Source of the DNA: Desulfuromusa kysingii
GTDB taxonomy: Bacteria; Desulfobacterota; Desulfuromonadia; Desulfuromonadales; Geopsychrobacteraceae
Length of the DNA: 49,187 nt
Direction: 5' to 3'
NCBI RefSeq assembly: GCF_900107645.1
Contig: NZ_FNQN01000005.1
Coordinates: 1 to 49,187, forward strand
Below are positions 7,491 to 15,927 of this stretch, piece by piece. A program made the position numbers and the translations under genes. The notes under the pieces are model-generated. The model was not told the origin of the DNA. It searched no databases and saw nothing but the letters and a program-made list of their open reading frames with translations. The number at the start of each line of letters is the position of its first letter. Position 1 is the first letter of the stretch.

Positions 7491-8072
7491 ATGACGGTTT
7501 TTGCTCAGAAGTTAAAGAAGGTCAGAGAGGAGTCGGCATTATCGCAGAAGGCCTTTGCTGAAAAGCTCGGTATTGGTCCTGTTTCCATGAACCGTTTGGA
7601 AAAAGGCAACCAGTCCCCGGATGTTCATGTCTTAGTCGGACTGAGAACCTTGTTCGGGGTGGATTTGAACTGGTTACTCAATGACAATGCCGCTCCAGAG
7701 AGTGCGATAAAACCATCTATCCCTGTTTATGATGCGTCACAATTGAATCTGCCTGAGGATCAGAGACAGCGCAGCACCGTGCTTGATATCCCTGCTGTGG
7801 AGGGTGACTATGCTTATCGAGTGAAAGATGAGGCGATGTTACCCCAGGTTCGGCAGGGGGACTTTGTGGTCGTTCAACAGCATCAACCCGTTTTAGGGGA
7901 TCTGCTTCTCTGTCTGACTGAGACAGGGCTTGTCCAAGTCAGACGCTTGTCTCGGGTGAACAACCAAATGGTTCTCGCAGCTGATAACCCGATCTATGAT
8001 CAGATTGTGCCGGCAGAGAATCGAACTGTGTTGGGTAAAATCCTCAGGGTTGTCAGGACCTTTGAAGTTTGA
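7491..8072 (+). CDS. XRE-family repressor with degenerate S24 (LexA/CI-like) domain
   Basis: A 193-residue protein; GAGGA ribosome-binding site. Seen: an N-terminal HTH_XRE domain (about residues 6-60: LKKVREESALSQKAFAEKLG, then GIGPVSMNRLEKGN), a linker and a C-terminal S24-like fold (about 105-190: YAYRVKDEAMLPQVRQGDFV, GDLLLCL, VQVRRL). Known: active S24 proteins have GDSM-x-P with a catalytic Ser and a VKR Lys. Here the Ser position is Ala115 and the Lys position is Arg151, and no Ala-Gly or Cys-Gly cleavage pair is evident in the linker. Inference: a repressor that dimerises through the S24 fold but cannot self-cleave, so induction would need another signal. It probably controls the divergent nuclease gene. 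Confidence 0.85.
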   Translation: MTVFAQKLKKVREESALSQKAFAEKLGIGPVSMNRLEKGNQSPDVHVLVGLRTLFGVDLNWLLNDNAAPESAIKPSIPVYDASQLNLPEDQRQRSTVLDIPAVEGDYAYRVKDEAMLPQVRQGDFVVVQQHQPVLGDLLLCLTETGLVQVRRLSRVNNQMVLAADNPIYDQIVPAENRTVLGKILRVVRTFEV

Positions 8073-8288
8073 GTGCAATAGTTGATCACTGAAATCTATT
8101 TGAAGTCCTGATATCTGCCATCTTGTTAGGAACTTCTAGGGAGTTTTGCGATCTATTTTGAATCAACTTATGAGAAGGAAATACGTGGTTTATGATGGCT
8201 TCAAAGATCGGTACAACAATTCCATAGTTATGAGATGCAAAGTCCATTACTGTAGCAAGGATTGTTCAAGTTCTTTTCTGGACTAATT

Positions 8289-8298
8289 GTTCCGGAAC
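8289..8298. promoter_or_regulatory. Palindrome before tetR
   Basis: Seen: GTTCCGGAAC, a perfect 10-bp palindrome ending 16 nt before the TetR start. A related GGAAC-N4-GTTCC occurs at 8965-8978 before the next gene. Inference: candidate TetR operator shared by both promoters. Confidence 0.4.
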
Positions 8299-8314
8299 GC
8301 GTATTGTCTCGCTT

Positions 8315-8899
8315 ATGGCGAGACCACGGAATTTCAATGAAGCGCAGGCACTCAAGAGTGCGATGCATGTTTTTTGGCAAAAAGGCTATGAAGCCACGAA
8401 GGTTCCTGACCTTCTTGCAGCCACCGGCCTAAGCCGTTCCAGCCTCTACGAAACCTTTGGCGATAAACAGGCGCTGTTTGAGGCATCAATCAAAGAATAT
8501 AACCGCAGCATCACTGGCGTTCGTTTAGTCCAGTTACAGCGAGGACGAACCGCAAAAGAAGGGCTGACGCTGTTTTTCGATCATTTGATTGCAACCTGCC
8601 TTGATGAATCGACTCCGAGTGGTTGCCTTATGGTCAACACCACGACTACTCTGGACCCTCACGATCAGCGCATAAAAGAGATTGTCAATGAGTCGGGAAA
8701 AGGCTTCCACGAGGCTTTTTTGGCTCTGCTGGAGCGAGCTAAAGCCGATGGAGAAATTTCTTCAAGCCAAAACCTTCAAGATTTGGTCCACATGTTGGTT
8801 GCAATTATTGTTGGGATAAATGTCATGGCTAGAACGACAATGGACGCAGCTACGTTGCAGACAATGGCAGACAGTACCATCAATGTGGTTTTTTCATGA
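8315..8899 (+). CDS. TetR/AcrR-family transcriptional regulator
   Basis: A 194-residue protein, typical length. Seen: a TetR N-terminal DNA-binding domain (MARPRNFNEAQALKSAMHVF, W-x-KGYEATKVPDLLAATGLS, SSLYETFGDKQALF), then a helical ligand-binding domain (FFDHLIATCLDESTPSGCLM onward) like those of the AcrR subgroup with GCLM or GCFL motifs. The start is ATG 8315; no convincing Shine-Dalgarno sequence precedes it. A palindrome lies just upstream and a terminator follows. The inducer is unknown. The DUF3795 gene downstream carries a similar inverted repeat in its leader and may be its target, which is inference. Confidence 0.9.
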   Translation: MARPRNFNEAQALKSAMHVFWQKGYEATKVPDLLAATGLSRSSLYETFGDKQALFEASIKEYNRSITGVRLVQLQRGRTAKEGLTLFFDHLIATCLDESTPSGCLMVNTTTTLDPHDQRIKEIVNESGKGFHEAFLALLERAKADGEISSSQNLQDLVHMLVAIIVGINVMARTTMDAATLQTMADSTINVVFS

Positions 8900-8930
8900 T
8901 TGTTTAGGCAGATTCGCTTGAAACTGAACA

Positions 8931-8955
8931 GCCTGTTTATCAGGCCTATTTTTTT
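8931..8955 (+). terminator. Rho-independent terminator after tetR
   Basis: Seen: GCCTG-TTTAT-CAGGC stem-loop followed by CTA and a run of 7 T. Confidence 0.75.
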
Positions 8956-8964
8956 ACCCAATTC

Positions 8965-8978
8965 GGAACAAACGTTCC
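8965..8978. promoter_or_regulatory. Inverted repeat before the DUF3795 gene
   Basis: Seen: GGAAC-AAAC-GTTCC, 26 nt upstream of the ATG at 9005 and just after the tetR terminator. Its half-sites match those of the palindrome before tetR. Inference: possible TetR operator. Confidence 0.35.
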
Positions 8979-9004
8979 AAAACGGCAATTCAAGGAGAAA
9001 CGAA

Positions 9005-9445
9005 ATGGATGTAAAACAAATGACCGCACCATGTGGACTGCCCTGTTGGGCCTGCGCGTACCACAAAGACAATATTACCGATGAACTAGCTCAGCAGACG
9101 GCTGCGGGTATAGGTCTGGCGGTTGAAGAAGTTCCCTGTGATGGTTGCAGAAGTGAAAGAGGCTGTTCTTTCGAAAATGCTTTAACCGATTGTACGGGCT
9201 GTGCGACTAAGAACTGTGTCGAAGAAAAGGAGCTACATAATTGCTCTGAGTGCAACGAATTCCCCTGTGAATACTTGATGCCGGTCGTAGATATGGCAGA
9301 TCGTGCGCCACATAACACCAAGCTCTACAATTTAAGCCGAATCAAGCTTATCGGCATTGAAGCTTGGGGCGAGGAGGCTGCAATGATTCAGCAGAAATAC
9401 TTCATGGGGAAGTTTGCCTACGGTAAAGACCCTGAACTTTTATAG
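9005..9445 (+). CDS. DUF3795 cysteine-rich protein
   Basis: A 146-residue protein. The start ATG 9005 is set by AAGGAG eight nt upstream. Seen: 14 cysteines in paired motifs (APCGLPCWACAYH, VPCDGCRSERGC, DCTGCATKNCVEE, NCSECNEFPCEYL), the standard layout of the DUF3795 family. Known: this family is common in anaerobic bacteria and archaea and probably binds metal or iron-sulfur clusters; the function is not established. It follows tetR with its own leader. GGAGG directly after the stop starts a short frame (9452) that is soon interrupted, perhaps the remnant of a partner gene. Confidence 0.85.
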   Translation: MDVKQMTAPCGLPCWACAYHKDNITDELAQQTAAGIGLAVEEVPCDGCRSERGCSFENALTDCTGCATKNCVEEKELHNCSECNEFPCEYLMPVVDMADRAPHNTKLYNLSRIKLIGIEAWGEEAAMIQQKYFMGKFAYGKDPELL

Positions 9446-9525
9446 GAGGAGATGGAGAATATCGAGCCTATCACAACAGGTGTACCCATATAGGTCATCG
9501 GCGGTTAGACCCTGTTCCGGGGACA

Positions 9526-9541
9526 AACACTGTGCAGTGTT
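9526..9541. repeat. Perfect inverted repeat in the 9446-9677 gap
   Basis: Seen: AACACTG-TG-CAGTGTT, 136 nt upstream of the interrupted membrane-protein gene. The rest of the gap shows only a short frame with several stops (MENIEPITTGVPI then stop). The repeat may be an operator; no regulator can be assigned. Confidence 0.35.
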
Positions 9542-9677
9542 GCAGCGTCAACCATTCAACCTTTGATTGCTGCGGCGAGAAAATGGCTGGTCCTGCTCGT
9601 CATTCGATCAAGAGTTTCCCCGTAGAAAACGATCAGGGAAAATTGATCATTTCGATTTCATAATAGGATGCGAGAAG

Positions 9678-10115
9678 ATGGATAAAAAGTTTGTTGTTAA
9701 AGATTTTGTCGTAATCGCCTTGCTCACCAGCATATGGGTCAACATCTCCGAATTGGTCCGCTACTTTGGATATGTAAGACCACAAATGCAGGAGTACTTT
9801 ACCTCTATTCCTGAAATGGGCACAATCTGGGATCTGCAAATTCTGGCCGTCTGAGGATTTTAGGATACCCTGATCACTGCTTTGTACGTTTTCCTTTTTT
9901 GGTTGTGTGCTCAGGTTTTCGGCAACAATAGCAAATCCATTTTAATCAGTGGTGTTATGTCCTGGGCTTTTTTCTTTGTGCTGTACTGGGTCGGTTCGGC
10001 AAATATGTTCCTGGCAAGTTGGGGTGATTTGATTGTCGTTCTACCGATGGCGTTGCTTGAAACGGTCGTCGCATCCTACATTGCCTCAAGATTATATTTG
10101 CGAAGAAGCGCCTAA
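9678..10115 (+). pseudogene. Small integral membrane protein gene interrupted by two stops
   Basis: Seen: one frame of 146 codons. It starts MDKKFVVKDFVVIALLTSIW and reads ...DLQILAV-stop-GF-stop-DTLITALYVFLFWLCAQVFG, with TGA at 9852-9854 and TAG at 9861-9863. About four hydrophobic segments are split by the stops. Both stops are one base from TGG (Trp), and reading them as Trp (LAVWGFWDTL) gives a smooth membrane segment. Inference: a recently inactivated membrane protein, or sequencing errors. UGA-to-Trp recoding would not explain the UAG. The family was not recognised. Confidence 0.65.
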
Positions 10116-10119
10116 TTCG

Positions 10120-10446
10120 ATGTCCGTATCAAACGACTTTCTTGAATATATTCTCGATCAATTTTCGGCGTGGGACGACGTCTCTACCCAAAGAATGTTT
10201 GGCGGTGCCGGTCTCTACCGTCACGGCAAGATGTTCGGCCTCGTTTTTGATGATGTTGCTTATTTAAAGGTTGATGAAACAAACCGTGGAAAGTATGAGG
10301 AATCAGGGTCCTCTCCTTTTAAACCGTTCCCTGAGAGACCAACCAGTGTGTCATACTTTGAGATCCCTGCAGACATTTTGGAAGATCCAGAAGAGTTGAT
10401 AGAATGGTCAGCAGAGTCGCTATCCATTCAACAGAAGCGAAAATGA
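10120..10446 (+). CDS. TfoX/Sxy N-terminal domain protein
   Basis: A 108-residue protein. Start ATG 10120 is chosen because the conserved domain begins here (LEYILDQFSAWDDVSTQRMF, GGAGLYRHGKMFGLVFDDVA). Seen: the MFGG-GLY, MFGL and YLKVD motifs of the TfoX_N domain, and the C-terminal YFEIPADILEDPEEL. Known: Haemophilus/Vibrio TfoX activates competence genes but has a second domain; stand-alone TfoX_N proteins like this are widespread and of uncertain role. It starts 4 nt after the stop of the broken membrane gene and ends before a strong terminator, so the two formed one transcript. Confidence 0.88.
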   Translation: MSVSNDFLEYILDQFSAWDDVSTQRMFGGAGLYRHGKMFGLVFDDVAYLKVDETNRGKYEESGSSPFKPFPERPTSVSYFEIPADILEDPEELIEWSAESLSIQQKRK

Positions 10447-10506
10447 TTTTTCCTGCGAGATAATACACTTTTGGCATTCCCCGCCCCAAAAGTTGTCGCA
10501 AAAATG

Positions 10507-10540
10507 AAGCCCCGGTTTTAACCGAGGCTTTTGCCTTTTT
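10507..10540 (+). terminator. Rho-independent terminator after tfoX-like gene
   Basis: Seen: AAGCCCCGGTT and AACCGAGGCTT form an 11-bp stem with one mismatch, followed by TTGCCTTTTTT. Confidence 0.85.
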
Positions 10541-10730
10541 TATGTCTCAAACCGCGTAAGTTTCATGATCAACGCAGCCTCAACCTGCACATGCGGGCTG
10601 AAGCTTTCTTAGAAGTTGCCTCATAATGGATTCTTGGATGAGCTAAGGATTAATAGTCCACTTTGCACTAAACGGATCTCATATGTCGTAATATTTTTTT
10701 GTTTTAGGATATAGTTGTCACTAGACCATC

Positions 10731-13496
10731 ATGTTTGAAAATTGCTTCTCCTTTAACCGATTGGTTTTATGTATGCAACTTCGTCACTGGTGGATGTGTT
10801 TTTGGCATGTGCGTGTACTGCTCATCACGTTATTGTTGCAATTATTATTTCTGAATTCCCTGTCCGCTACAGTTAATTCTCCCCACATTCTTATTTTGAA
10901 CTCTTATAATCAAGGGCATCCCGGAACAGATAGTCTTATTCAGGGATTCCAACGAATCATAACTGAGAAGATTCCAGAAGCCCAATTTCAATTTGAATAT
11001 CTTGATTCAAAAAACTATTCAGGTCCACTCTATGACGAATCCCTCTTTCAACTTCTGAATTACAAATACAAAAACCGTCCATTTGACCTTATTCTTGCAT
11101 CCGATGATTACGCATATAATTTTGTTGAACAAAACTATGCTGCACTATTTCCTGATGTCCCGGTTATCTTTTGTGGAACGAACAATTTTGATATTAATCG
11201 TCTGGAAGGGAAAAATAATTTTTGGGGTGTAGATGAACGTCTCAGCTTCAAAAAGACAGTCGGGCTAATCTTCAGGCTCTTTCCCGCAACAAAGAAAGTC
11301 ATCGTTATTCATGATACCTCCATAACGGGCACACTGAACAGCAAAGCTTTCCGAACCGAGATCGGCAACTACGAAAAGCAAGCGGTCTTTGACTATTGGG
11401 TTGATCAACCCCTTGAAGTATTACTAGAAAACATTCAAAACCTCCCTACGGGTACTGCAATAATTTATTTCACGTCTTATGTCAAAGGTCTTTCTGGAGA
11501 ATTTCATAACAACTATGATGCCCTGAAAATCTTGTCCGCGGCAAGTTCTGCTCCGCTGTTCGGTTTTTGGGAGTTTGGCCTCAACCACGGGTTTATTGGT
11601 GGCAAGGTGATGAAACTTTCTGAGCATGGAGCATTGGCGGGGCAGATTGCGACAAAAGTGTTAATGGGAGAGAAGAACGAGATCAAATCAAAACTGTATG
11701 ATAGCCCCCAAATTTATATGTTTGATGATGTCAAATTAAAACAGTTCTCCATCCCTGACAGTAAACTCCCCAAAGGGAGCATCATCGTCAATCGTCCCCC
11801 TTCGTTCTATCAGCAGCACAAAGTGACATTGTTTGCGGTTTTAGCTTTCATTTTCGGACTTCTTGCAGTGGTAGCTTCTGTAAAGTTTTATACAAGCCGG
11901 AATATGATTGTCGCCTATCGTAAACAATTGCTGACAGAAAAAGCCCTTCAAAGAGAGATGGCCTTTTCTACGACTCTAATCAATACAGCTCAATTAATTA
12001 TCCTGATCCTAGATGTAAATGGTCACATCAAAAAAATTAACCCCTATATGGAGTCAATTACCGGATACAAAGAGACTGAAGTTAAAGGCAACGACTGGTT
12101 CGATACATTTTTACCACCAGCAGACAATACGGAACTCCGCGCGAAGTTCAGAAAAACTATTGCAAACATTGATGTCAACAGAGAGATCTATCCTATTGAG
12201 ACTAAGGATGGACAACAACTGATGATAGAGTGGCACAACAATACCCTCAAAGATGAAGCAGGAGCAGTTCTTGGTTTACTTTCGTTCGGGATAGATATTA
12301 CTGAACGGATGCAAATTGACGAAAAACGGCAGGAACTGGAAACTCAGCTCAATCAAAAACACAAGATGGAAGCCGTTGGAGTCATGGCCGGTGGAATGGC
12401 CCATAACTTCAACAATAACCTCTCTATTATTCTCGGTAACATTGAGCTCGCTCAAAAGAAATTACCGGAAAATATTGAAATGGTTGGTTATCTGAATGAC
12501 GCTAAGATTGCCGTCTTACGCTCTCGGGATCTGATCAGACAGATTATGTTCTACAGCCGTCAAGACACCCAGTACAAAACCTCTATCCAACTTTCCGTGC
12601 TATTGGATGAAACACTTCAATTGCTTCGAGCCACCCTGCCAGCAACGATCAATGTACAAACAACGGTCACTGAAGACGGACGAAATGCAACCATTCATGC
12701 AGATGCTTCACGACTGCAAGAATGTCTGATCAATCTCTGCAACAATGCTATGCAGGCGATGGATGAAAAAGGAAATCTCACTATTTGTCTGAAGACAGAA
12801 GATGTACAGAAAGAAGATATTCCCTCTATGTATGATGCCCACCCGGGACATTACGCTAAGCTCAGTATCACTGATACCGGTTGTGGCATGGCAAAAGAAA
12901 CTATTGAAAAAGCCTTTGACCTCTTTTACACCACCAAACCGGTTAATGAAGGAACAGGCGTTGGGCTTTCAACTGTTCAGGGAATTGTCAATCAACACAA
13001 CGGTTTAATAAAGGTCAAGAGTCACCTTGGTGAAGGAACGACCTTTGATCTATTTTTCCCGGTTACAGCACAACCACAAGTTTCAGCACCAAAAAACAGT
13101 GATGAAGAAGAATACAAAGGTGCAGAGAGAATCCTGTTTATTGATGATGATGAAATGCTAGCTGACATTGGAAGTAAAATGCTTACAGAGATGGGTTATC
13201 AAGTAACAATGGTCACGGAGAGCCAAAAAGCCTTGCAACTTTTCATGACCGATGCTGACAGCTTTGACCTTGTGATCACTGACCAGACCATGCCCTTATT
13301 GACCGGGAAAGAATTGATCAACAAACTCAAACAAATCAAACCTAGTATTCCGACCATTATCTGTACTGGATATAGTAGCAAAGTTGATAAAGCAGAAGCC
13401 AAGAAACTAGGAGCTGACGCCTTTATGATGAAACCGCTAGAACTTTCTGCCTTACTGCAAATAATAAGACAGGTTCTGGATAGGAAGAAGGAATAG
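10731..13496 (+). CDS. Hybrid sensor histidine kinase with periplasmic ABC-type sensor
   Basis: A 921-residue protein. Seen in order: an N-terminal membrane anchor (about residues 28-46); a periplasmic region resembling ABC transporter substrate-binding (ABC_sub_bind) sensors (HILILNSYNQGHPGTDSLI, PVIFCGTNNFD, about 50-355); a second membrane helix (TLFAVLAFIFGLLAVVASV, about 366-386); a PAS domain (about 415-535); HisKA with phospho-acceptor His558 in GGMAHNFNNNL; HATPase (NLCNNAMQA, DTGCGMAKE, GTGVGLSTVQG); and a C-terminal REC domain with Asp851 (DLVITDQTMP). Known: such kinases sense a small ligand outside the inner membrane and relay phosphate internally. No output regulator is adjacent on this strand; the next genes are convergent. 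ATG at 10773 is an alternative start. Confidence 0.93.
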   Translation: MFENCFSFNRLVLCMQLRHWWMCFWHVRVLLITLLLQLLFLNSLSATVNSPHILILNSYNQGHPGTDSLIQGFQRIITEKIPEAQFQFEYLDSKNYSGPLYDESLFQLLNYKYKNRPFDLILASDDYAYNFVEQNYAALFPDVPVIFCGTNNFDINRLEGKNNFWGVDERLSFKKTVGLIFRLFPATKKVIVIHDTSITGTLNSKAFRTEIGNYEKQAVFDYWVDQPLEVLLENIQNLPTGTAIIYFTSYVKGLSGEFHNNYDALKILSAASSAPLFGFWEFGLNHGFIGGKVMKLSEHGALAGQIATKVLMGEKNEIKSKLYDSPQIYMFDDVKLKQFSIPDSKLPKGSIIVNRPPSFYQQHKVTLFAVLAFIFGLLAVVASVKFYTSRNMIVAYRKQLLTEKALQREMAFSTTLINTAQLIILILDVNGHIKKINPYMESITGYKETEVKGNDWFDTFLPPADNTELRAKFRKTIANIDVNREIYPIETKDGQQLMIEWHNNTLKDEAGAVLGLLSFGIDITERMQIDEKRQELETQLNQKHKMEAVGVMAGGMAHNFNNNLSIILGNIELAQKKLPENIEMVGYLNDAKIAVLRSRDLIRQIMFYSRQDTQYKTSIQLSVLLDETLQLLRATLPATINVQTTVTEDGRNATIHADASRLQECLINLCNNAMQAMDEKGNLTICLKTEDVQKEDIPSMYDAHPGHYAKLSITDTGCGMAKETIEKAFDLFYTTKPVNEGTGVGLSTVQGIVNQHNGLIKVKSHLGEGTTFDLFFPVTAQPQVSAPKNSDEEEYKGAERILFIDDDEMLADIGSKMLTEMGYQVTMVTESQKALQLFMTDADSFDLVITDQTMPLLTGKELINKLKQIKPSIPTIICTGYSSKVDKAEAKKLGADAFMMKPLELSALLQIIRQVLDRKKE

Positions 13497-13693
13497 TTTC
13501 TGGTAATTATATTAGTAGATTGCCGGCTATCTGCTTATTGTATGTTTTTTTCACGTCTCTAATAAACTTAATTGAGCGATACTTCAAAACTGCTACGTTT
13601 ACAAACGGTACCGGGTCTCCTTGAAGCCACTACAGGCTATTTTGAAGTGTCCGTAATTTCGGGGTGGAACCCCAATCTATCTTCAGCTTTTCA

Positions 13694-15049
13694 TCAGACA
13701 CTTTCACAAAAAACATTCAACTCGTCTCGCTTGATCATGACACAAATTTCGCGTTCAAAAGGATCAATCATAAAACAACGCTTTACCGCATCAATGGAAT
13801 TTTCGTCAAAAATAATACCTTGCTTCAGCAATAAAACTCCGGTGCCACTGTGAAGATCTCGTCTTAATTGCATTCCTGGTTTCAAGTCTTTAGGAGCGAT
13901 CTTTATTTCAATCACTTCAGATGAAAGATCAAGATAGGTATAAACTTCTTGTGCACTCTCCTCCAAAGCCGCTCTCATTGTCGGGTCCAGTGACGTCCCC
14001 CATTCCATTTCCAGAGAGTTTAAGGCGGAAGATAAGGCATCACACTCTGGAAATTGATTGAGTTTACGTTCAAACATATCCACCGCACAGATAATACGCG
14101 CCCCTAATGGGATCGCGTCTCCTTTTAACTTGTCGGGGAAACCCTTTCCATCGTAACGTTCATGATGATGGCGAATCAGCACACTTACCTCACGCAGAGT
14201 CGGAACCATATCGATAGCTGTTTGCCCCCGAATGACATGAGTCTGATATTCCTGACGTTCCTGGCTATCCAGTTCCTGAGGCAACTTGACCAGTACTTTA
14301 TCAGAGATGCCAATCTTTCCAATGTCATGCAGAAGCCCAGCAGAACAAATTTGATTTTTTTCCTCTTCAGGCAAGCCTAGTTTGCCTGCCATGGCTCGAA
14401 CAAGCTCGGCAACATTACGACTGTGTCCAGAAGCACGGCTGTCCCGCAACTCGAATAGCCCAGCCAAAGTTTTAATCGTTTCATCAAAGCTTTTCTTCAG
14501 TAACTTATTACTTATGCTAAGTTCGTCGCCTCTAGCTCTGATCGTTGCAGTTTGATCAAGTACGCGCTGTTTTAATCTCTGATTCCACTCTTGCAACTCA
14601 TCCTTTTGTTTCAAAACCAGGGCATTCAGTCGTCTGTTCTCGGCCACCAGCCAAAAATTTCTCGCTGCCTCGGCCACCGCCTGTAGAATACTATTGTCAT
14701 CCCAAGGCTTACTCAGATAGCGAAATACCGCTCCCTTATTAATCGCTGCAATGGATGCTTCAATGTCTGCATACCCAGTCAACAGTATACGGATTGCTTC
14801 AGGTACGATATCCCGGGCTTTTTGCAGAAACTCGACTCCCGTCATCTCAGGCATGCGTTGGTCAGAGATAATCACACCAATGTCTGAATGCTTGGTCAAT
14901 AGAGTCAAGGCATCAGCCCCTGAATTGGCAATGTAAATCTCATACAGATCTGCATCCATTAGCAATCTGCGCAGTGCTTTTGCTATATTGACTTCATCAT
15001 CAACCAATAAAATTTTAATCATTTTTTCAGGAGCTTTTTTTTCGCTCAT
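13694..15049 (-). CDS. Response regulator with HD-GYP domain (c-di-GMP phosphodiesterase, RpfG-like)
   Basis: A 451-residue protein with GAGGT ribosome-binding site. Seen: REC domain (about 11-125) with phospho-acceptor Asp63 in VIISDQRMPEMTG; a coiled linker (135-185); and an HD-GYP domain (about 190-350) with GHSRNVAEL, LLHDIGKIG (His241-Asp242) and HHHERYDGKGFP (the GYP signature read as GFP). A C-terminal extension of about 100 residues (IAPKDLKPGMQLRRDLHSG) is a conserved tail found in this subgroup. Known: HD-GYP enzymes hydrolyse cyclic di-GMP, changing motility, biofilm and adhesion. It is the last gene of a minus-strand cluster with a REC-PAS protein and a Cache kinase, so the kinase probably sets its activity. 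Confidence 0.92.
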   Translation of the reverse strand: MSEKKAPEKMIKILLVDDEVNIAKALRRLLMDADLYEIYIANSGADALTLLTKHSDIGVIISDQRMPEMTGVEFLQKARDIVPEAIRILLTGYADIEASIAAINKGAVFRYLSKPWDDNSILQAVAEAARNFWLVAENRRLNALVLKQKDELQEWNQRLKQRVLDQTATIRARGDELSISNKLLKKSFDETIKTLAGLFELRDSRASGHSRNVAELVRAMAGKLGLPEEEKNQICSAGLLHDIGKIGISDKVLVKLPQELDSQERQEYQTHVIRGQTAIDMVPTLREVSVLIRHHHERYDGKGFPDKLKGDAIPLGARIICAVDMFERKLNQFPECDALSSALNSLEMEWGTSLDPTMRAALEESAQEVYTYLDLSSEVIEIKIAPKDLKPGMQLRRDLHSGTGVLLLKQGIIFDENSIDAVKRCFMIDPFEREICVMIKRDELNVFCESV

Positions 15050-15072
15050 ATTATTACCTCTAATAGATGATC

Positions 15073-15927
15073 TTATTGGCCATTGAAATGAAGTTCAGGA
15101 ATCAGAACCAATACGCTTCCCTGTGATAACCTCTCATGCAGTCGTCGTGCTTCACAGTAAAACTTTTGGTTGTTCATGTTCAAAACCATCTTTGACACTT
15201 TCGCTTTTTCTAAACCATCGAGTAATAGATTTATATCTGCAGAAAACACAACCTGTCGGTCATGCCCTAAAGGTCCAAGTTTGCCACAAGGAAATAATTC
15301 CAGGGCATATTCATTACAATGCACAATCATCTGTTCTGCATCGATGCCATAGACAGCGACAGGCAGGATATTCAGGATACCCCGTGATAATTGCAACACG
15401 TGGTTGCGTAACTCCAAAGCTTCAGTCCGTTTTGCTACTAGATGTTCCAGGTTCCCATTCATTTTTTTCAGTTCAATATTCATCTCCTCAAGTTCTAAAT
15501 TCTTTTTCTTCAGTTCGTTATTCAGATGATTATTTTCCCAACGTAATTCCTGATGCTGCAAGGCTACTTTGATAGTTGATAATAATTCCTCATCATCCCA
15601 AGGTTTTGGAATAAATTTGTATATTTGTCCAAGGTTGACCGCCTCGACTACTGCCACCGTATCCGCATAGCCTGACAACACAATCCGAATTGTTTCCGGC
15701 CATTTTTCATTCACTTGCCGCAGAAATTCAACCCCGGTCATCTCGGGCATCCGGTAATCGGAGATGACCAGGCGGATGTCATTATTACTTTTAAGTATTT
15801 CCAAACCTTCTTTGCCTGATTCAGCAAGCAAAATTTCAAACGATTCCTCATCCATGAACAGGCGACGAAAGGCTTTCAAAACATTTCTTTCATCATCTAC
15901 ACAGAGAATCTTAATGTCTTTAGGCAT
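15073..15927 (-). CDS. Response regulator with REC and PAS-like domains
   Basis: A 284-residue protein. Seen: REC domain (about 5-120) with Asp57 in LVISDYRMPEMTG and the FIPKPWDDEEL Lys motif; a coiled coil (about 125-170: NNELKKKNLELEEMN); then a PAS-like domain (about 175-275: NILPVAVYGIDAEQMIVHCN, SADINLLLDGLEKA). No DNA-binding or enzymatic output domain, so it probably acts by protein contact. Its REC domain is close to that of the HD-GYP protein 23 nt downstream (same RRLFMD/RRLLMD and KPWDD motifs). Its start overlaps the end of the Cache kinase by 8 nt, indicating translational coupling. SD GAGGGG. Confidence 0.88.
   Translation of the reverse strand: MPKDIKILCVDDERNVLKAFRRLFMDEESFEILLAESGKEGLEILKSNNDIRLVISDYRMPEMTGVEFLRQVNEKWPETIRIVLSGYADTVAVVEAVNLGQIYKFIPKPWDDEELLSTIKVALQHQELRWENNHLNNELKKKNLELEEMNIELKKMNGNLEHLVAKRTEALELRNHVLQLSRGILNILPVAVYGIDAEQMIVHCNEYALELFPCGKLGPLGHDRQVVFSADINLLLDGLEKAKVSKMVLNMNNQKFYCEARRLHERLSQGSVLVLIPELHFNGQ

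Noticed and set aside
9852-9863. TGA or TAG read as selenocysteine, pyrrolysine or tryptophan
   Set aside because: Both codons lie in Trp-like membrane positions, TAG is not explained by Trp or Sec recoding, no SECIS-like hairpin was seen, and no homologous Cys position is known.
13572-13853. Plus-strand frame of 93 codons opposite the end of the HD-GYP gene
   Set aside because: It overlaps a well-supported gene, has no recognised domain and no good ribosome-binding site.
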